Source: Cannabis sativa (taxonomy: Eukaryota > Streptophyta > Magnoliopsida > Rosales > Cannabaceae). From it: DNA of 64,000 nucleotides. The stretch covers positions 52,586,406 to 52,650,405 of the forward strand of contig NC_083603.1 in NCBI RefSeq assembly GCF_029168945.1, written 5' to 3'. The notes under the pieces were generated by a model. It was not told where the DNA came from and did not search any database. It worked only from the letters and a program-made list of their open reading frames with translations. Position 1 is the first letter of the stretch. Each line of letters opens with the position of its first letter. Shown one piece after another: positions 10,540-22,499 of this stretch. Position numbers and translations under genes: made by a program.

Positions 10540-11440
10540 GCTTTATCTCGATCAAACATGTCCAAAAAAAGTTTTTCTTATTAATTCTTCATCGAGGCCC
10601 ATTTGTCGTTCGTTCAATTCTTTATCATTAATTACATCACTTAGTCGAGCAAATGACTCTTTCATTTCTCTACCAATAACTAATAATGCAACCTCTTTAA
10701 TTGCTTCTCCAAGATCATCAGAACCTTCAATGCTCTTTCTCTTTCTTTTGATGATCCATCTGAGCGAGATTGAGGCATTTGTGAAGCTTGTGAGAAAGAC
10801 ATAAAGTTAATATTATTAGCCTCCATATCTCCCATAGTTTGAGTATTGTTAACATCTTGTTCATCCGTGTTATTGATTTCTTCATTTCTTGCAATATCAT
10901 CAGCTGCATCAGCTAGACCCTCTGCATCGTTACCATTTGCACAATCTTTTCCGTACACCAAACACAAGTCTTCATAATATGAAAATGCTTTATATTTAAA
11001 AGTCGCAACCTTATGACTCTGCAAATAATAGAATATGAATATGCTATAAGAACATACAATATGTAAATATTTAATAATTTCTTTTATAAATTATACCTAC
11101 AACTATGCATCCCATACGGATTTCTCTGCATGCACAAGCTTCTTATTTGGATCCCATCCAAACGCATTAGTCAATATTTCATGGAAAATTCTAAATTATA
11201 CTTTCAAGGTTCTCAATCAGGACTCAATATGAGGCTTAGCTTTTATGTCATAACCAGGCAAATGAGTTTTCATATATTTTTCAATAGTTTTTAGATGACT
11301 AGGCTTGAAATTACCTTCAGTTTTAAACTTTCTTTCATTATGAATCTCTAAGACAGCCTCTATAAGCTTATTATCTTCATCAACTGACCGAAACTTTTTA
11401 TTTTGTCTTCAACCTCTCTTTGATGATTCTATCCTAAAAA
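10540..11440 (-). pseudogene. PIF/Harbinger ORF1 (Myb/SANT-like protein) remnant
   Basis: On the minus strand the first part (about 11440-11098) reads LIEAVLEIHNERKFKTEGNF, then HLKTIEKYMKTHLPGYDIK, KPHIES, a stop, and FGWDPNKKLVHAEKSVWDA. This is the plant Myb/SANT-like domain (PF12776) of PIF ORF1 proteins and L10-interacting homologues. A GT...TTTGCAG intron (about 11097-11021) precedes the second exon, open from 11024 to 10680 with KYKAFSYYEDLCLVYGKD, an acidic linker and a basic end. After a stop and frame change the sequence continues as EVALLVIGREMKESFARLSD and DEELIRKTF to about 10540, where the CACTA right end interrupts it. The protein would bind DNA and help the Harbinger nuclease. 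Several stops and shifts make it dead. Confidence 0.72.
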
Positions 11441-11689
11441 TATTGATTAACAAATTCATTTAATAACCAAATATTGTTAAATGAGATATTCAATCAAACA
11501 TAGAAACAATAATCAAGCTTTTTCCTTTGAAATGCTTGTTCCTTTGAAATCAAATTAAACCAAATATAATTATTTCATTATATATAAAAGGATAATAAGA
11601 GCTCAACGTATATGTTTAACAACTTAAATATTAAACAAAGACAAGAAAAATGACAACACAAATAAATACATATTATCTTTGATTTTTCC

Positions 11690-12170
11690 ACTAATTATAC
11701 ATTTGTTGTGCTAAATTTGTCCTCCAATCATTCAACTCGTGAGAAGTTTTAATTGAGGTTATTGGGTCACCCATTGTCATCTTCATCATCACTATCATTA
11801 TCACTCTCACTTGGTGGATATACATCATATTAATCATTGGGTATTTCTCTCCGAATGAAGTTGTGCAATAAAAAAAATGCCATGATAATTTGATTTTGAG
11901 TCCTTACAGGGCCGGCCCTGAAATGTAGTGGGCTATAGGGTAAAAATTATTTTTTGGGCCCTTATTTAGAAAAAAAAATGGTATTTTTCAAAATCAGCAA
12001 AAAAATTGTGTAATTTTAAAAGGGTAAATTTTTTTTTTGGGCCCCTGGACTAGGTGGGCCCTAGGCACAGGCCTAGCCCGCCTATGCCCAGGGCCGGCCC
12101 TGAGTCCTTATAGGATAAAACGATGGGCTTCATTGTATTGCCCATCTATTTTTAAGTACCTCAAAGCACC
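11690..12170 (-). pseudogene. HARBI1-type nuclease C-terminal remnant, split by a MITE
   Basis: On the minus strand 12168-12103 reads ERCFEVLKNRW, the HARBI1 signature usually written ERCFGVLK. After the 196-bp MITE the text resumes as IIMAFFLLHNFIRREIPND, then YDVYPPSESDNDSDDEDDNG and an end resembling HELNDWRTNLAQQMY, with stops and a frameshift. This is the last part of the PIF/Harbinger DDE nuclease. Its position next to the Myb/SANT remnant on the same strand shows one decayed Harbinger element. The N-terminal two thirds are absent. Confidence 0.7.
11899..12110. mobile_element. hAT-type MITE, 196 bp, with 8-bp target duplication
   Basis: The element 11907-12102 begins and ends with CAGGGCCGGCCCTG (itself palindromic). 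It is flanked by the exact direct repeat AGTCCTTA at 11899-11906 and 12103-12110. Eight-base duplications and CAGGG ends are characteristic of hAT elements. Interior: GGGCCC-containing segments near both ends and A/T runs, no coding. Confidence 0.93.
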
Positions 12171-12204
12171 GCTCAATTATAAGAATATTTTATTTAAGGA
12201 AATA

Positions 12205-12680
12205 TATTTCTATTTAAAGAAATAAATTTCTATTTAAGGAAATAAATAAATAATTGATTTTCTGATAAATGAATATTTTATATTCATTGAATCTGGACAA
12301 AATCAATTATGTAATATTCTATATATGGTCAGATTTCTATATTCATTACCTGATTTGATTTCCTGAATTAATTGTCAAAATATTCTGACAATTAATGTGG
12401 CGCAGATACTGATGGAGTATCTCACCTATAAATATAGGGTCTCGGTCTCCGAGCTCCTCACTCATTCTGTTTATAACAGCAAAATCCATCTAAAGAGAGT
12501 TGAGAGAGCGAGGAAGCCCGATTACCCACATCAACCAGTTTCCTTTGCAGATCAAAGCTTATGTGGGTTTGAAGCTCAAGAATCAATGGCTGGAGGTATT
12601 TCGATCCTTAAATTATAGTGCATATATGATTTATTAATTCCGCACTTTATACTTAATCATATATGTTTCAGTTTATACAT
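12205..12680 (+). other. Possible LTR or promoter fragment
   Basis: A TATA motif (CCTATAAATATAGG, about 12425-12438) stands upstream of a GC-richer transcribed-looking segment to about 12596 (ATGGCTGGAG) followed by GTATTT and, at 12670, TTTCAG, which could be an intron. The architecture resembles a retrotransposon promoter and leader, but I cannot identify the family or ends. No gene called. Confidence 0.25.
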
Positions 12681-12689
12681 ATAAATTGT

Positions 12690-13590
12690 TTATACATGGA
12701 TCTCATCCTTGAGTGACTTGCAGATTTGCTGGTCCCCGTGCTTTCTCGATCATTAGTGCGACGAACATTTTCTCTTCCTCGAGTTGATCGACTATGGGTC
12801 CTTGAGCACCCCGAGGTCACACTTACTTCTTCACGCTCTGTTCTTTCCCCATGAGTGTGATTTGTCGTATTTCCCTTACTAAGGTTTGTACGAGCCCTCT
12901 CTCTATGGGTTTGGGAAGAACGCTGGTGATTCCTCACCGGTGACCTACGTTCCCCGGGTTGCGTCCCAGGGTCTTCTTCATTTCCATTAGGAATTTCTTG
13001 TTCGTTGGTTTCCGGTTGCCTCCCATTCTCATTTCTATGAGAGGGTTCTGGCTTATCATTGGGATTTTTAGGGGGAACCTCATTTTCCTAGGTTGTTCTT
13101 CCTGAGCATTTTTATTTCCTGGTTCGTGAGCCACGAGGTCTGCCTTGCGGTCTTCTCACTCCAGGTTCAGGTTGATTTTGAGTGTTATTCCCATGTGCCG
13201 CCCTTGCATCACACTCTAATTCAACGTTCCGCCGGTTTCCCTCCTCCAAGCGGCATCTAAGATGGTGATTTTCCATTTCATGAGTACTCTCACCTCTGGG
13301 CTAAGCACATCCACGACTGGGTCCTTCATCTCTCATCCAGGGATTTTGGCCATATTCATGTTGAGTCCTCCTCCAATGTGTAGTTCGTGTACTGGGACCA
13401 ACCCCCATGTTGGGTCCTCCTGGAACGAGTCGTCCGAGTGCTGGGGCCACCCTAAGGTTAGGTCCTCTTAGAGCGGGTGGTTCGTTTAGACTGTGATTTG
13501 GAAGGCCTTTTGGAGCCCATGGGCTCTTTTCCAGGACGATGATGAGTTTCTTCATGTAATGTGTTAACATTCTCCGTGTTGTCAACCATG
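12690..13590 (-). pseudogene. Truncated Ty3/gypsy gag (N-terminal part)
   Basis: Read on the minus strand from an ATG at about 13590 (MVDNTENVNTLHEETHHRPG), the text is basic and charge-rich, shifts frame (NLRVAPALGRLVPGGPNMG) and continues with RNHQRSSQTHRERARTNLS and TDRES-like segments down to about 12690, with several stops. Together with the primer-site-like motif and LTR immediately upstream (13640-14300) this is the start of a gypsy gag, probably of a Tat/Athila-like lineage. The rest of the element (capsid, pol, 3' LTR) is absent. Confidence 0.55.
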
Positions 13591-14300
13591 AAGGAGATTG
13601 TTTTGTGTATGTAAGAAGGGTTTTTTACTGAGCATTTACACGAAGGCTCTCAATGAAAGCACCAAACTGTTGACACAAATTTTCGTTAACCAGATATGAG
13701 CCTAAACAGTGATAAACTTTCATAGAAAAAGTAAAAACAGTAAAGAAAAAAGTATGAACACAAAGGATTTTTTACGTGATTTTGCAGTTAAAATTCTGCA
13801 TTGTCCACGAGTCAATCTTATTAGATTTCTGATATTATTTTTGGGCTATTTTTTTCTTATGAATTTTCTGTCCCTTTTTCAGTCTAACTTGTCTCTATTT
13901 ATAATTGCATAGTCAGGTAGTTAATTACAGGGTTGACTGAGATCTTTACAACAATTATCTCCTTAAATCGTGGGGTTTAATTACATACCACGTAAGATAA
14001 ATGTAGTTAATATTTGAATATCACACAACTGTGATTAGTCCGCTTTTACTGGATCAAAGTAATCGTGTATTAAATACGTTATAAATCATAACATTATGGG
14101 ATGTCTCGATAAGAACCCAGTACTAATGCCCTTGATAGCGAGCTGGAGCTTTTCCCATATCTTTTCGAGATTGATAATGTAAATCTCGCAGCTCCAGCGC
14201 TGAAGACATAGCGCTCCATTTGACAATTGCGATTCTCGGCGACAAGGTGAACTTCTACAGTCATGTGCATGTCTTCCTATGGCGAGATGGATGTCTCACT

Positions 14301-16196
14301 TGTTGGAAATTATTTTACCAGGATCTTAGATCTACTCACAAGTATGTTTATTAACATCCTAAATAAGAACTTTCTAAAACGATGAATTAAACACATATAA
14401 AGTTTAAGAAACCTTACATTGGGTGCAGCGGAATATAATGACTCCTTCCGTTCAGATATCTAGCCCTTGATTCATTTCTGTAGCAGAGCATTATCAATAT
14501 CTGAACCTGGATCTCTTTCTCTGAATCTTTGATGCTGAATCTCCTTTGCTGATGATCTTTCTTCACGATCTTCCTCACTATGATTGAGGTATCACTTGCT
14601 GTGTGTGGGCACTACTCTAATCACTAAGGATTTCGAAATTCAAGAGGGAAGAGAAAGAAGAAGTGTCAGCTAAAGATAGGGAGAGAGAAAGGCTCAGGTT
14701 TTTCTCTGAAGGAAAAATAGAAAATTTAAGTGTAATTTTCCTGAAGCCTTCACTATCTATTTATAGCATTCCACTAGGGTTAGGTTTGAATTATTTGGCA
14801 TTAAAATAATGAAAATATCAGTTTAAATTTCCTACAAAAGTGGCTGGCCCTATACTAGTGGATTTGGGCCTCACTTTTTGCAATTTTGCAGTTTTACCTT
14901 TTCTGCATCTGATTTTCTCAAAAACGCCAATTTTCTAATTCAACCATTTAAATGCCAATTCTAACTATTTAATAACTATAAATAATTATTAAATTATATT
15001 GTCATTTATCATATTTATTAATTGAACCATATAAAGTATCATAATTAACAAATATGCCCCTAAAACTCTTTCTTTACAATTTCGCCCTTACTTAGTGAAA
15101 AATTTCACAAATAGACATAGTCTAATTTGAGAATTATAATTGATTAATCAAAACCAATTACATGAGTCTTACAAGCGATATTATCTCAACTAGTGGGGGG
15201 ACCATGGGTCTATATAACTGAGCTTCCAATAAGTAGATCAAGAATTTAGCACTAAAATTCACTAACTTATTAATTCTTCGTTGAATCCACGCATAGAACT
15301 TAGAATTGCACTCTCAGTATATAGAATGCTCTATATGTTCCACCATATAGACACATCATTAGTTATCCATTGTTATAATCCCATTGTGATCAATGATCCT
15401 CTATATGAATGATCTACACTGTAAAGGGATTAAATTACCGTTACACCCTACAATGTATTTATTCCTTAAAACACTTGACCCCGTATAAATGATATTTCAG
15501 CTTATGTGAAATGAGTACTCCACCATTTATGTTCGTTTGGTCAAGCTCGAAGGAGATCATCCTTTGCTTACTATTCGCCAGATAGAAGCTATAGATTCCG
15601 TGTTTATGATAGCGCTCCCACTCAATTGCACTACCGTGTTCCCAAAATGTACGTATCACCCTGACCTAAAAGTAGGCTTAACTAACAAATCAAAGAACAC
15701 GAATAGCCTTTCAAGATTGAGCCTAATCATAACAGGATTAAGAACATTTGATCTAGGATCAACTTGGCGATATTGATTTGAATAGATATTACGGTAAGTT
15801 TAATAAATCTAAGTCAAAGTTCAATATCGGTCCCTTCCAATGCATACTCCATGCATCCAACCTGAGCTTTACTTTAACCAATGCTCTGGAAAGAACATAG
15901 TATTTCTCCAAATACAAGTAAACTCTTGTTGTAGATTATCATATCAGTAAAACCCTGTGTCTGATAAATCTAGGAAACTTTATTCACATAGTCATGTTTA
16001 CTTTCCAATGTGTTGACGGCACAATAAACAGGATCAAGTATGTGAAAAGGGTTTCAGATGAATTTATACATTATGTACATATAATCATGAAATAAATCAT
16101 GTGAACCATGCAACATTAAATGTTATTTCTGATCTATATTAATAAGTAAATCTGATTATATTGAAATGAGTTTTATTTAGGGCATAAAACCCAACA
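14301..16196 (-). repeat. 3' LTR of the copia-derived element
   Basis: TG...CA bounded, 1896 bp, matches 22500-24395 throughout. A TATA-like TATAAATAG sits near 14758-14766 on the minus strand (CTATTTATAGC in plus), in a promoter-like position upstream of a purine-rich stretch. The 66-codon frame inside the LTR is a chance frame shared by both LTRs. Confidence 0.95.
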
Positions 16197-18120
16197 AACT
16201 CCCACTTGCACTAATATAAAACAAATAGTGCGTTTCAAATAATCTCAACACCTTGATATACAAATCAAGTGTAGTAGTAGTAAACTCCTCGTAATAGGAT
16301 CTGAAAGGTTGAATTAACCACAACCTTTTTTCCACTATTACTCTTCCTTTAATCACAAAATCATTGATAATGTGAAATTCCTCTCTATATGTCTACTCTC
16401 TTGGGATACTGAATTCTATATCTTTGGCAACTACTTTTGGTTAATCAGGAAATTAACACTAGTAGTTTAAGGCAATTTGGAATGATGCCAAAAATGTATA
16501 GAACTTTCCTTAGACTGAATAAGTACCTTTCCTGCAACCTTAACATTCAGTCCCTCTCTGGTAGACCTAAAAACTTCAGATAGGTTTTTACACTTCTCCA
16601 AAATCACTATTCCACCCCCAGTGTAACCACCATCTTATCAGAAAGATTTTCTAGCACTAAGGCAAATTTCGAAATCTGATATGGTGTAGTCTAAGAGTTT
16701 TAAACACACTCTTATAGACTAACATATAGTTCCTCTTCTTAATCTTAAGATTTACTTGATAGTCTTCCAATGTTCTTCTCCTGGATTAATCTGATACCTA
16801 CTCATTACTCCCACTCAACAGCAGGTGTCTGGTCTAAGGCATACAAAAGCATATTTAAGACCTCTCACTGTTGATATAAGAAATTCTTTCATGGCTTTAT
16901 CTTTTCTGGAATAGTTGAGACTTTTCCTTAGATAAATAAAATCTATACCTAAGAAGTTGTGAAGCTTCTACAGATTGCCATTAGAAAGAAAATGCTTCAG
17001 CATCTTACTAAAGTAAGTTGTTTGCATTAGAGTAAGTAATTACCAGGTATACCACAAGCCATAGGTTTAGATAAACTCAAACCTATAATACTAGGAACAT
17101 GAAGTTTGTTAAGTCCATTGAATGGACTTATAAACGAAAATTTCCTTTTATGTCCTTGTAATAGAAAACTTTAGGTTACTCCATGTGAATGGATTAAACC
17201 ATAGTTCTATTGGCTTTCTGCTTAGTTTCTTATCTTGACAATTCATTACTTGTTTAAACTCACAATGGATTTTAATCACTAGTGTCTTCCAAGTCATAAG
17301 AAGGTGAGTTCCTAGAAACTCTCCCACTACGACAAGGCACCGTGAATTATGTCTAAGAAAACTAAATGGTATTGATCTCTTCGGTTGTGACAAGACAACA
17401 GAGGCAGTGGGATCATCATATGTTATATAAGATGATAGAACACTTTTTGGAATTAAGAATTAAATATCTCCTTTATTTGCTACTTGTTTTTCAGACTTAG
17501 TCATTTTCTTAGAAAAGTAGTATTTGTTTGAACAAACACTTTCTTATCTATTGACAATGGGATGGTCCACCCCTAATCACTTAGAATAGCTAACAAAATA
17601 TGGTTAACAGTTCTAACTTTTCTTAAGATTTTGATTAGGTCATCCATGAATCTAGTAATGATTTACATTAAGTATACAACCATTACATCATTCTGAAATT
17701 GTATTACCATAGAAGGAATTAGGCAACGACTAGTAACTAATCATCAACATGCAACTCGAAATTTCTGGGGAGGTAAGTCAGGATATAATTCAAAAATCAA
17801 TTTAATGATCTTTGAACTGCATATCTACTAACTATTTCTCCACCCCTATCAGTTCGCAAGATCTTTAACCACTTACCTTAATGGTTTTAACCATTGCTAG
17901 AAATTAATGAAATTTTTCAAACATTTCAAATTTCTTTGCTAAAAGGTATAATCTAGAGTTATCGTTTTAAGAATACAACGAAAAACTCATATCCACCCCT
18001 GAATGTACATCCATCTGCGAATGAGATGAACTACTTTCAGTGGATATAGGCATATTAACTCTTTGCAGAGATTGATCTTGTCAAATCCACTATGAACAAG
18101 ATACAAATGCCATAGATTAA
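16197..18120 (-). pseudogene. Heavily degenerate copia pol (RT and RNase H end)
   Basis: In several minus-strand frames separated by stops and indels I recognise short copia pol landmarks: PKRSIPFSFLRHNSRCLVVV-like linker text near 17390-17330; a recognisable equivalent of the RPDI...SRYQ.NPGE.HW block (TCAGATTAATCCAGGAGAAG, about 16794-16775); and a late EFHIINDFVIKGRVIVEK stretch near 16385-16325 corresponding to the usual YHLIRE.V..G.V.V.K RNase H end. No frame exceeds about 80 codons. The breaks are much more numerous than the LTR differences, so decay predates this insertion. Confidence 0.55.
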
Positions 18121-21100
18121 AAAAAAATGTGGTAGTGTCTATGATGACATAGGTTTAGTTACATCAAAGAGTTCTTAGAATACTGCAAGTGGATCCTGGT
18201 CACAGAATACCTAACTCATATTCGATACAGTTTTAATCCATTAATAAGAGATGGATATTAAACACTTGAGAAAGTGTAACTGTATTGTATTCTGGAATTA
18301 GAAATATAAGAAAATTTCTGTTTGGATTCTAAAATTAAAGTCAAAGACTTAAATTCAACCAAATATAATGAGTAATTCTTTCTTGGACCAGCACTACTAA
18401 TACAAACTCTAAGTCAGATTTGCCCATACAAGTAGGAGATTTCTAAGATGGAGGATTTATATCAATTGGGAATAGAATTTCGGAATTATAATCATAAGCG
18501 TCATTTAATTTCTTAAGAGAAAATATAGAATGACATGAAATGATTTATAGACCATTCATCCAATGATATGTTTTTAAAGCTAATTTGAAATGAATAAGCT
18601 AAGAGGAATTAGGATAATTTCGTTTAAAATAAGAATCCAACGATGCTTCGATTAGCGAAAGTCAAAGTAATCTTATTTATACAATCTTCTTGTTTCATAT
18701 CGTAAAAATACTAGTCTAAGGTGTCATCAACTGATGAACAACTAGATGTCGCATATACAATATTTATCTTTCGAGATCTAACACTATTATGAATGTCTAA
18801 TGGTGAAAATCCACTAGGGATTTATCTCATTAGATAAACAAGCCAAGTTAGACCAACAATGAAGATTCAAAATTAAACTACAACTTAATAACAGAAAATA
18901 ACATGGTTCAATATAAATTCATACACAATTCAGAAATCATAAGCATATAGCAAGTAGGAATGAAAAGTGAAAATACTAAAACTTATAATCCTAAATAATT
19001 TCCAAGGTTTTCAACAAACTGATATCAGTGTCCCGTTTAGGCGAGAGTCAAAGCTACTATTCATTGAATAGAGTTGTCAGCTCGTCTAAAATGTTAAACA
19101 TTCTAGCAACCTTTTATTCGATCAAGATTGGAATCCAGCGTTGTCCCGTTTAGGCGAGAGTCAAGGCAATTCTATCTTATGAGCTTCCACCATTGTTTCA
19201 TAATTTGCAAGTCAAGTATGGTCGCCACCATTAGGGTGATCCATACCATACAAAACACTTACAAACTACTTATCATGCGAGGTTAAACGGTGCGAAATTG
19301 CTAATGAACGTTCCTCCATTAGGGAGGATTACTCACTAAAACAAGCGCGGTGTAAAACCCACAATGGAGATCGAATGTCTCTTGATAATAAAGCTCATTA
19401 TTTAAAAAGAGTTGTATTTTCTTTTATTCTCTTTATTTATTCTATTTATTTTAAATATATATTTATTTAATTAAAATTTCCAATTTAGAATGAAAAATTC
19501 TAAATATAAATTTTAATTTAATATTTATAAATTTTACTTAGATGGATATGAAAATAACATGAATTATTTCCATCTTAGTAATAATTTCCAATAAATATTT
19601 AGAAAAATATTCAATTTTAAGTTGTTACAAAATTAATTTAAATTAATTTACAACTCAAATTTAATTTTCTATAAATATATATTGCATTTCGAAAAATTAA
19701 AGTATATAAGAATACAATTTTCGAAAAATGCATATTAAAATAAATCCTGGAAAAATTATTCTAATTTAATGTTGACCCAAAATTAATTAATAAAATTAAT
19801 TTACAACAAAAAATATAATTTTCCTATTTAATTAAATATATAAGAAAAATTTCAAATATTTAAGTATGATGATGAAAATCAACTTAAATATTAATTTTCT
19901 ATTTAATTAAATACACTAGAAAAATACTTCAAGCAAAAATATCATCTATCTAGATTTTCCTTTGACTAATTAATTCAATTTCTAATAATATACTTTAATT
20001 CAATTTATTTTAAATTAATCAATAAATGAAAAAATCATTGATTTAAGTTGATCCAAGAATTAATTAAAATAAATAATGAATTTACAACTTAATCTATTTT
20101 TCAAGATAAAATTCGAAATTGTAGCATTTAAGAAATGCAATTTCGAAAATTGATTAATAAAATAAAGAAAAAATATATTTTGAAAATTATTTAAATTTAG
20201 TTGAAAAAATAAATTTCAACTAAAAATAATTTTCTATTTAATTAAATGTCATGAAAAAGAAATATTTAAGTATGATGATAAAAATCAACTTAGATATTTA
20301 ATTTTCAAATTAATTAAATGTATTCAATTCAAGAAATAAATAATTAAGTGTAGAGAAGGCTTAATTATTAATCTCTAGTTTAATACTAGGAAAAAATATA
20401 CTTAAAATAAATTGTACAAAAATTAATTATTTAAATAATTAATTTCACAATTTATAATATTTTCCTATTTAATATTAGAAATAATAAGTAGTCTAGAAAT
20501 AACTATCTAGAAAATATCTTATTTAACTAAGTATCTTTTCCTCAAAATTTGAAAAAATATCTAATTTAAGTTGTATTAGAAAAAATCTAGAACTTAAATA
20601 TTTTTCAAATTTAAATTTAATTAAATATCAAAAATTAAGTTGTAATTACTTAATTTGAAAATATTCCTTTTTAAGTTAATATTCGAAAAGATATTAACTT
20701 AAAAAATATCTAAAGAATCTTAATAACCAATGCCTAAAATTCCTCAACTTAATTTTGAAATTTTGAATTTCAAAAGATATTCAGATTTAAGTTGGTTAGT
20801 TGTAGATAACTAAATATCAACTTAAATTGGAATATTTAATGAAAAATTTAAATTAAGCTCCAGAAAGAATCTAGATGGTTATAATTCTATATTTAATTAA
20901 ATACAAGAAAATACATATAGTTTAGCTTAGAATAAAGAATTCTTTAAACTATAATTTTCTTAAATTAATTTCAAAATAAATGAAATTAATTATGTTGCTA
21001 ATCAATTTTATTAGGTTAAACTAGTGTAATTAACCTAGTACAGTTGTTCAAATCAGGCAAATGGGCCTTCACAATTGTGGTGGTTCATGTGAGGGGGTGC

Positions 21101-22480
21101 TGGGTTCAGTATGTCGTACTCACTTCTATGACTCCCAACTCTCACACTTCACACAAGGCCCAAAAGAGAGGAATTTAACCTTAATAAGAACAACTGTTAT
21201 TAATTGAATAAGCCCAATAACTAAATGGGCCTAAATAAATTCTATCAAGAACTATGATAATTTATTTTAGCAACAACAACATATATGTATCTATAATCAA
21301 ATTAAACACATAGGCTACACAGGCACACTTTGGATGGGTCCTATCATGTTGCTAGATCATACACAGGTGAAAGAAGATTGTAAATATACCTGTTACAAAT
21401 TATTAACTTGACCAAGGGAGCCATCAGATCATTAGATCTGGCAAAAAGTAACCATGCCTATTTGCAATCAAGTATTAATAGGTTTTGAAAACTTACACAT
21501 AAGCTAAAACACATACTCCTGCAACAAGGTTAGTTGGATAGTTGGATGTAGGATTTATTTAATTTTAAATTAAATATTTAATTTTGAAAATAATTAAATA
21601 AATAAAAAAAATTTCGAAAATTTTAAAAAAAATTGAAAAAAAAAAATTCAAAATTTAAAAAAAAAAATTAAATTTAAAATTAAACCTACAATTTTGAAAA
21701 ATTAGGTTTCAACCAACCTAAATATCATTTCAAAAATTTGCTAACTACTTTTAAATTTTAAATGTTATTTTATAAATAAAAATTAAATAAAAAATTAGAA
21801 AAGATAAATAAATATCTTTTTCAAATTTTAAATGTAATTTAAATAAATAAAAATAACAAAATTTAAAAAATTAGCAAAATATCTTATATCATTTAAAAAT
21901 TACATGATTATAAATATCTTATTTTTTTAAAATAAGATAAGATATAATCAAATTTTAAAATAAGATAGATATTTAAGCAAGAAGATAGATACTAATTCTA
22001 TTCAAATTCAAATTACACTAATATCTTGAATTAAATTTAAATAATATTAAATTAATTCAAAATGATAATCAGAATTGAATTAGGAATAGTAATAGTACAA
22101 ATACAAAACTATGCCAAAAATCGGAAGTTTATTCCATGAAAAAGCATGAAAAATCGAAGAAAAACGAAAAAATTGTGAACTGTACGGACAGATTTGCGAT
22201 CGCAGGAAAATTTCAGCACATCCCCGATTTTTTCAAATCTTCAAAAATTCATAACTAATTCAAATAAAATCGAAATTGAGTTCTGTAAAAGGCTAACTTG
22301 CTTAATTTTTCCCATACTATCCAATAAAAATAATTCCAGAAATAAAATCGCAATTATTTTTCACGAAAATTTTACAAACATCAATCAATCATCAAATAAC
22401 ACTCAATACAACATGATACCATCCAAAGAACATACAAACAATCGTTTTAAAGTCCAAATTTCTTGCAAGTAAATCAATTA
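18121..22480 (-). other. AT-rich noncoding interior of the copia-derived element
   Basis: No gene recognised. Two direct copies of TCCCGTTTAGGCGAGAGTCAA (about 19031 and 19144) sit in a non-AT-rich block at 18990-19400. The section 19420-20990 is a mosaic of AATTAATTAA/AAATATTTAAGT words in which ATTTTCTATTTAATTAAAT recurs several times. The stretch 21020-21540 is less AT-rich and is shared with the other family copies (near 45390). Confidence 0.6.
22195..22204. repeat. Short perfect palindrome in the leader of the copia-derived element
   Basis: TGCGATCGCA is a perfect 10-base palindrome just after CTGTACGGACAG, about 300 bp inside the 5' LTR on the minus strand. The same position in the other copies holds longer palindromes in a GC-rich island. 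Confidence 0.6.
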
Positions 22481-22499
22481 CCATGGCTCTGATACCAGT

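Noticed and set aside
12037..12225. 62-codon frame starting in the MITE
   Set aside because: Begins inside the hAT MITE and crosses into antisense HARBI1 text; a chance frame.
15459..15659. 66-codon minus-strand frame, repeated at 23658-23858
   Set aside because: Same frame in both LTRs because the LTRs are duplicates; no similarity to a protein and not kept open in the more diverged copies.
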